NCBI GenBank assembly: GCA_016765515.1
Contig: JAESPT010000455.1
Location: 1 to 11,243 of the forward strand
Direction: 5' to 3'
DNA from: Sneathiella sp.
GTDB taxonomy: Bacteria > Pseudomonadota > Alphaproteobacteria > Sneathiellales > Sneathiellaceae
Length of the DNA: 11,243 nucleotides
Part shown: piece after piece, positions 8,456 through 11,243 of the stretch
Layout: each line of letters begins with the position of its first letter
Position numbering within the stretch: position 1 is the first letter of the stretch
Program-made: the position numbers and the translations under genes
Notes under the pieces: model-generated
Database searches by the model: none
What the model was told of the DNA's origin: nothing
Seen by the model: only the letters and a program-made list of their open reading frames with translations

Positions 8456-9364
8456 CTATTGTGCTTTTTCATCCGCACGACTATTGATTGTCTGACTGTT
8501 ACTGCCGCGGATGACAATGAGCTCATCCGCTTTCTTCTTCTGCGCCTGTGCAACTCTGGGCGGCCGTCGAAATGCTTCCGATACATCCGCTCCCCAGGTT
8601 GGTTTTAGGGCGACGTCCCTATCTCCGGTTTTCACAGTGTCCGCAACTAAACTGCGCAGGCTCAGCGACAATTCTCCAATACGGGCGGCGACGTTAACTT
8701 TTTCTGCCTGCGCTGGGCTAACCTCCAGTGTCGCCGTGCTACTCACTCTTTCACTTGTTTCCAGGTCCGCGTCTGCAAGATTTTCAACATCTCGTCCCAT
8801 CGCGATCACTCTGATATTCTGCATGATTGTCTCGGCGAGCATTTGATAGCCTATATCGCCGCCATCACCGTTTCTGTGACGTCCGCGCTCCCCTTGTGTT
8901 AAAATTACATCCACATGGTCCCCCGGATTAACCAGACCTGCATTACCAGTGACCGCATTAATTGAAACAGAGACGGCCCGTTTTCCGCTACGCAAGACTG
9001 CGGCCAGAAATCCGCGTTGTCCGGGTTTGACCAGATTGGCGGCTGTGAGTGGGTCCCCTTTTTTGATCGTGCGTCGGGCCACGGCGCCAATTAACTGATC
9101 TCGGCTGATGACTCCCCTCAGCAAATGCTGTGACAGAACAACCTGTCGTTCTGTGGATTTCCAGGTCATATCTTCAATGTGAAGAAATGCTCCAACCTCA
9201 AGGTCAGCAGCGGAAATAAGAATTTTGACCAGTTCAATTTCCTGAACCGGTTCTGTCCGGACAGCCGCTTGCGCCGTTGGTGTCAGTACATACCGAATAC
9301 CCGCGACGATACCCCCGCCAAAAATGACAAAAGCCAGAAAATAGACAAATATTCGCGTTATCAT
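8456..9364 (-). CDS. cpaB: Flp pilus assembly protein CpaB/RcpC
   Basis: A 302-residue protein with an N-terminal membrane anchor or uncleaved signal (about residues 4-26) and the rest in the periplasm. Residues 45-112 form a SAF (antifreeze/flagellar P-ring chaperone-like) domain, with VKILISAADLEVGAFL and RRTIKKGDPLTAANLV. An RcpC-type domain follows (about 120-240, with GKRAVSVSINAVTGNAGLVNPGDHVDVILT). CpaB works with the secretin CpaC and may link it to the inner membrane or peptidoglycan. ATG 9364 has a GGAGGA site about five bases upstream, one of the best in the operon. The C-terminal tail (from about 260) is charged and low in hydrophobic content. Confidence 0.95.
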   Translation of the reverse strand: MITRIFVYFLAFVIFGGGIVAGIRYVLTPTAQAAVRTEPVQEIELVKILISAADLEVGAFLHIEDMTWKSTERQVVLSQHLLRGVISRDQLIGAVARRTIKKGDPLTAANLVKPGQRGFLAAVLRSGKRAVSVSINAVTGNAGLVNPGDHVDVILTQGERGRHRNGDGGDIGYQMLAETIMQNIRVIAMGRDVENLADADLETSERVSSTATLEVSPAQAEKVNVAARIGELSLSLRSLVADTVKTGDRDVALKPTWGADVSEAFRRPPRVAQAQKKKADELIVIRGSNSQTINSRADEKAQ

Positions 9365-9388
9365 ATGTCCTCCACCCGTGATCCGTTA

Positions 9389-9910
9389 CTACCCAGACAC
9401 AGTGATGCTATGTAAAATCGCCATTCCGCCAGTTGCAATAGCCACCCCGTAAGGCAATTCAATACCTTTGATGTCGCTGACAAAGAAAGTTGGCGCCGGT
9501 TTGCTGAACGCGGTTTCAAAAAACCAGTTCGCCCCGATCAATACCGCCGGGCTTTTGAACAACAGTACCGGCATCAAATAAACCAATCCCAGCACACCGC
9601 CCGCCAACGTTGTGATTATCGTCAGCGTGAAGAAATGCTCCGGCCCGGCCCAGAAGGCGAGGGCGGCAAATAACTTTACATCCCCGCCGCCGAACCAGCC
9701 CAAGGCATAGAGGATCAGCCCTGCGATAAAAACACCGCCGCCAACAAGGAGATGACCGGGCGCTTCCGTCCAGAGCCCGTTCAAGACAATATGCAACAGG
9801 AACAGACAAAACACGGTGAGAGACAGCGCGTTTGGGATGAGACGAAACCGTACATCCCAAAGAGCAGCTCCCAACAGAAGCAAACCGGTGCAAAAAATAG
9901 TGACAAGCAT
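9389..9910 (-). CDS. cpaA: Prepilin peptidase CpaA/TadV
   Basis: A 173-residue polytopic aspartic peptidase (type IV leader peptidase family, short form without the methyltransferase half) that cleaves the Flp pilin and the TadE/F pseudopilins at the inner membrane. The two catalytic aspartates are visible: Asp19 in WDVRFRLIPN and Asp77 in the GGGD motif followed by VKL. Hydrophobic segments lie near residues 2-17, 29-45, 55-72, 78-110 and beyond. The start ATG 9910 lies 46 bases after the pilin stop, with only a weak GAG upstream. Residues 40-70, between the two catalytic Asp, are duplicated in inverted orientation at 10591-10683, in the scar beyond the pilin. The intact gene itself shows no damage. 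Confidence 0.95.
   Translation of the reverse strand: MLVTIFCTGLLLLGAALWDVRFRLIPNALSLTVFCLFLLHIVLNGLWTEAPGHLLVGGGVFIAGLILYALGWFGGGDVKLFAALAFWAGPEHFFTLTIITTLAGGVLGLVYLMPVLLFKSPAVLIGANWFFETAFSKPAPTFFVSDIKGIELPYGVAIATGGMAILHSITVSG
9701..9793 (-). repeat. Inverted repeat, left arm (inside cpaA)
   Basis: These 93 bases, encoding cpaA residues 40-70, match 10591-10683 in opposite orientation at 88 of 93 positions. The two arms bracket 9794-10590, which includes the cpaA 5' end, the pilin gene, its leader and the integrase fragment. Confidence 0.9.
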
Positions 9911-9947
9911 TTGTTTTTATCGCTCAATCAAATTTCTTCATTCAATC

Positions 9948-9968
9948 GCGCTTACTTTAAGTGAGCGC
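9948..9968 (-). other. Hairpin over the pilin stop codon
   Basis: In the minus-strand transcript these 21 bases can form a hairpin: a five-pair outer stem (GCGCU with AGCGC), one C-A mismatch, three inner pairs (ACU with AGU), and a three-base loop that is exactly the UAA stop codon of the pilin gene. No U-run follows, so it is not a standard intrinsic terminator. It could stabilise the 3' end of a short pilin mRNA or attenuate read-through into cpaA, which would fit the usual need for far more pilin than machinery. This is inference from sequence alone. Confidence 0.4.
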
Positions 9969-10121
9969 AGCAGCAAGTTTCGCAGACATAGCTGTCGCAA
10001 AACTACCAGTGTCAGAAAATACTGTCGTAACGATAGCACCAATTGCACCAGCCAAAATGGCATATTCAATCGCAGATACACCGCGTTCGTCTTTCATAAA
10101 TTTGGTCAGAAACTTAGTCAT
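9957..10121 (-). CDS. flp: Flp-type pilin (major pilus subunit)
   Basis: A 54-residue prepilin, the expected size for Flp/PilA of tad systems. The leader MTKFLTKFMKDERG ends in Gly14. The mature protein begins VSAIEYA, with Glu at +5 and Tyr at +6, the Flp signature, and continues as one hydrophobic helix (AILAGAIGAIVTTVF) and a short tail. CpaA should cleave after Gly14, and the subunit is polymerised by CpaF with TadB/TadC. ATG 10121 is chosen over a longer in-frame extension to 10223 because GGAGAG lies four bases upstream and the extension has no pilin character. It is the first gene of the operon. A stem-loop covers its stop codon, and a 46-base gap separates it from cpaA, which may allow separate, higher expression. 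Only one pilin gene is seen in this window. Confidence 0.95.
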   Translation of the reverse strand: MTKFLTKFMKDERGVSAIEYAILAGAIGAIVTTVFSDTGSFATAMSAKLAAALT

Positions 10122-10125
10122 ACTA

Positions 10126-10131
10126 CTCTCC
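10126..10131 (-). promoter_or_regulatory. Ribosome binding site that sets the pilin start
   Basis: GGAGAG on the minus strand, four bases before ATG 10121. It decides the short 54-residue form against the longer in-frame reading from 10223. Confidence 0.75.
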
Positions 10132-10396
10132 AAGGTATTATAAATTGCGGAATCAACTCCGTAGAATTGGAACAATATGAAACTAAATGTAAAAATTTCA
10201 CTAATTTGAGTGCAACTTTTCAAACATATTAAACATAATGATATCTATTAATTAGTGTATTATATAATATCTAATATATTAAATAATACTTGAAACGTTA
10301 TGATCAACGCAGTTTTGAAAGGCTCCAAAGCGGGTGGAAAGACCTATAGATATAACCGAATAACAAAATGAAAAGTTTGGTGAGTCAGTTTGAGAA
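10132..10396 (-). promoter_or_regulatory. AT-rich leader and likely promoter region of the pilus operon
   Basis: This stretch upstream of the pilin contains no credible gene. Positions 10221-10290 have only 9 G/C in 70 bases, far below the surrounding genes. A minus-strand TATAAT lies at 10259-10264, but the hexamer 17 bases upstream of it (ATTATT) is a poor -35 box, so no promoter can be placed with assurance. A transcript from there would have an untranslated leader of about 130 bases. Small dyads are present: CACT/AGTG at 10199-10212, and CGGA/TCCG just upstream of the ribosome binding site. Such an AT-rich tract could bind nucleoid proteins or a regulator. Positions 10330-10396 show nothing I can identify. 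Confidence 0.4.
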
Positions 10397-10588
10397 TTAC
10401 GGGAAATAAATGAATTTTAAGCCAATACTGTCAAATGGATCGGTAATTTCGGATTTCTCAAGCCACCCTTGCAACTCCAGCACAAGACAAAAACCTACCT
10501 TCCTACAGGGAATTCTAATCTTTCGGTCTTCACCCACCTGATCGGTCTTGGATTTAGTGATGGCAATGAACAGTCCTTGTCTGGCGGT
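10397..10588 (-). pseudogene. Tyrosine recombinase (phage-type integrase) fragment
   Basis: Read on the minus strand, this gives about 63 codons ending at TAA 10397-10399. The translation contains TARQGLFIAITKSKTDQVGE, then DRKIRIP, LELQGWLEKSEITD and PFDSIG. This matches the central part of the catalytic domain of tyrosine recombinases, where a beta-hairpin reads I-T-x-S-K-T-D-Q-x-G-x-x-R-x-I-x-I-P, followed by a W-L-E-x-x-x-I-T helix. The lysine of SKTD is probably the catalytic beta-hairpin lysine. The first catalytic Arg, the HxxR motif and the nucleophilic Tyr are all absent. The 5' side is cut off by the cpaA fragment at 10591, and after PFDSIG the sequence becomes unrelated. The fragment cannot be functional. 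The family call rests on remembered motifs and would need a profile search. Confidence 0.6.
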
Positions 10589-10590
10589 TT

Positions 10591-10683
10591 CATATTGTCT
10601 TGAACGGGCTTTGGACGGAAGCGCCCGGTCATCTACTTGTTGGCGGCGGTGTATTTATTGCAGGACTGATCCTCTATGCCTTG
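10591..10683 (+). pseudogene. Fragment of a second cpaA, inverted copy of part of the intact gene
   Basis: The plus strand encodes 31 consecutive residues, beginning HIVLNGLWTEAPGH and ending GLILYAL, identical to residues 40-70 of the intact CpaA. The DNA agrees at 88 of 93 positions with the reverse complement of 9701-9793. All five differences are silent third-codon changes (Leu, Leu, Val, Ile and Gly codons). Similarity stops sharply at both ends: TGG CGG TTT precedes it and AAA CAT TTA follows, and an in-frame stop lies upstream at 10567-10569. The piece lacks both catalytic Asp residues and has no start signal, so it is a relic. Silent-only divergence suggests it came from a cpaA that was once functional, in a second tad locus or a related strain. 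Confidence 0.88.
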
Positions 10684-10834
10684 AAACATTTACGTCATAG
10701 GTGGTGGGGCTAGCCATAATAAGAACTTTGATGCCATGTGAAGAGGCATAATTAATCACTTCAAAGACATCTTTTAGAGTGGATTTCTCACCGGCCTTCT
10801 TAGGCACTGGACTCAGTGAACTGGCCGTGTAGGG
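10684..10834 (-). pseudogene. Unrecognised coding remnant
   Basis: On the minus strand an open frame follows a TAA at 10835-10837 and runs into the cpaA fragment. It reads SLSPVPKKAGEKSTLKDVFE, then VINYASSHGIKVLIMASPTT and YDVNVS. The alternation of charged helix-like and hydrophobic strand-like segments (GIKVLIMAS) looks like real protein, but no family is recognised. No start codon with a ribosome binding site is present, and the frame closes shortly after entering the cpaA relic. It probably represents an interior piece of a lost gene. Chance openness over 50 codons is possible, so confidence is low. Confidence 0.35.
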
Positions 10835-10869
10835 TTAGCCCCGCGACATCATTCTTCTAAGGGAAAATT

Positions 10870-11243
10870 ATGGCACAAGGTAGAACTCCCCTTAAACTGG
10901 CCATCGCCGGATTTGGGGCAATTGGATTGACTGTTGCACGATATGTTGATGAGGGCCGGATACCGGGTATGAAAGTGACAGCGGTATCAGCGCGCGACAC
11001 TGGCAAGGCCATCAGAAATTTGGCGGAATTTAGATCAAAACCACAAGTATTGCCTTTGCACCAATTGGCAGACGTCGCCGACATCATCCTTGAATGTGCG
11101 CCTGCTGCCGTTTTCGAACAAAGCGCCCGCCCAACAGTTGAACAGGGGAAAATATTTGTCCCGTTATCTGTGGGGGCGTTGCTCAACCATATGGATCTGA
11201 TAGAGCGGGCGAAGGAAACAGGGGCAAAGATAATGGTGCCGAC
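10870..11243 (+). CDS. nadX: L-aspartate dehydrogenase, NadX-like (3' end outside window)
   Basis: The first 124 codons of a gene that continues past the right edge. The N-terminus has a Rossmann nucleotide-binding motif, GFGAIG, at residues 14-19 after a hydrophobic strand (LKLAIA). Later blocks, DIILECAPAAVFEQ, VPLSVGALLNHMDLIERA and AKIMVP, are typical of aspartate dehydrogenases, which oxidise L-aspartate to iminoaspartate with NAD(P)+. Iminoaspartate can feed quinolinate and NAD synthesis in place of NadB, or the enzyme may serve in amino-acid breakdown. The start ATG 10870 has AAGGG six bases upstream. It is transcribed away from the pilus operon and separated from it by the scar, so no functional link with the pilus is implied. 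The active-site half is not in view. Confidence 0.85.
   Translation, partial: MAQGRTPLKLAIAGFGAIGLTVARYVDEGRIPGMKVTAVSARDTGKAIRNLAEFRSKPQVLPLHQLADVADIILECAPAAVFEQSARPTVEQGKIFVPLSVGALLNHMDLIERAKETGAKIMVP

Noticed and set aside
9948..9968. Intrinsic terminator after the pilin gene
   Set aside because: The stem has a mismatch and no run of U follows, so it is listed only as a hairpin of unknown role.
9957..10223. Longer 88-residue reading of the pilin gene starting at 10223
   Set aside because: The extra N-terminal residues are not pilin-like, and the internal ATG 10121 has a good GGAGAG site and yields a standard Flp leader.
10330..10396. tRNA or attachment-site remnant next to the integrase fragment
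   Set aside because: No cloverleaf, tRNA 3' end or repeated core sequence could be found in this stretch or near the other end of the scar.
10684..10725. Possible continuation of the cpaA copy, because GGTGGTGGGG resembles the GGC-GGC-GGG of the catalytic GGGD motif
   Set aside because: It would need an insertion and a frame change, the surrounding bases do not align, and the opposite strand stays open through it. The likeness is probably chance.
10857..11186. Minus-strand open frame opposite nadX
   Set aside because: It is antisense to a frame with clear aspartate dehydrogenase motifs, and its own translation shows no recognisable domain.

Overview
The window holds almost all of a tad/cpa (tight adherence, Flp-type IV pilus) locus on the minus strand, reading from about 10121 down to the left edge. 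To its right is a gene-poor scar of broken sequence. At the right edge, on the plus strand, is the start of an L-aspartate dehydrogenase (nadX-like) gene. The gene order flp-cpaA-cpaB-cpaC-cpaD-cpaE-cpaF-tadB-tadC-tadD-pseudopilin-pseudopilin, the CpaD lipoprotein and the protein sequences point to an alphaproteobacterium of moderate GC content. I cannot name the genus from this sequence.

Pilus locus (1-10121, minus strand). A 54-residue Flp pilin comes first, after an AT-rich leader. Then come the prepilin peptidase CpaA, the periplasmic/inner-membrane CpaB, the outer-membrane secretin CpaC, the lipoprotein CpaD, the receiver-like/ATPase-like localisation protein CpaE, the assembly ATPase CpaF, the inner-membrane platform proteins TadB and TadC, the TPR lipoprotein TadD, and two TadE/TadF-class pseudopilins. 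The second pseudopilin runs off the left edge. Apart from the 46-base pilin-cpaA gap, gaps are at most about 24 bases. Several junctions overlap (cpaE/cpaF by one base, cpaF/tadB by four), so this looks like one translationally coupled operon. CpaA processes the pilin and pseudopilins, CpaF powers TadB/TadC, CpaC with CpaB and CpaD forms the channel through the envelope, and CpaE places the machine.

Scar (10122-10869). This roughly 750-base divergent interval contains no intact gene. It holds, in order: the pilin leader (10221-10290 has only 9 G/C in 70 bases); a minus-strand fragment of a tyrosine recombinase (10397-10588); a plus-strand 93-base fragment of a second cpaA (10591-10683); and a minus-strand open stretch that looks coding but that I do not recognise (10684-10834). 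The cpaA fragment is an inverted copy of 9701-9793 inside the intact cpaA. It differs at five positions, all silent third-codon changes, so its protein is identical over 31 codons. This suggests a remnant of a once-functional second cpaA, left beside integrase debris, and not a fresh local duplication. The inverted pair also brackets the pilin gene and its promoter, which makes an invertible-segment hypothesis testable.

Right edge (10870-11243, plus strand). The N-terminal third to half of a NadX-type aspartate dehydrogenase begins here with a good ribosome binding site and continues beyond the window.
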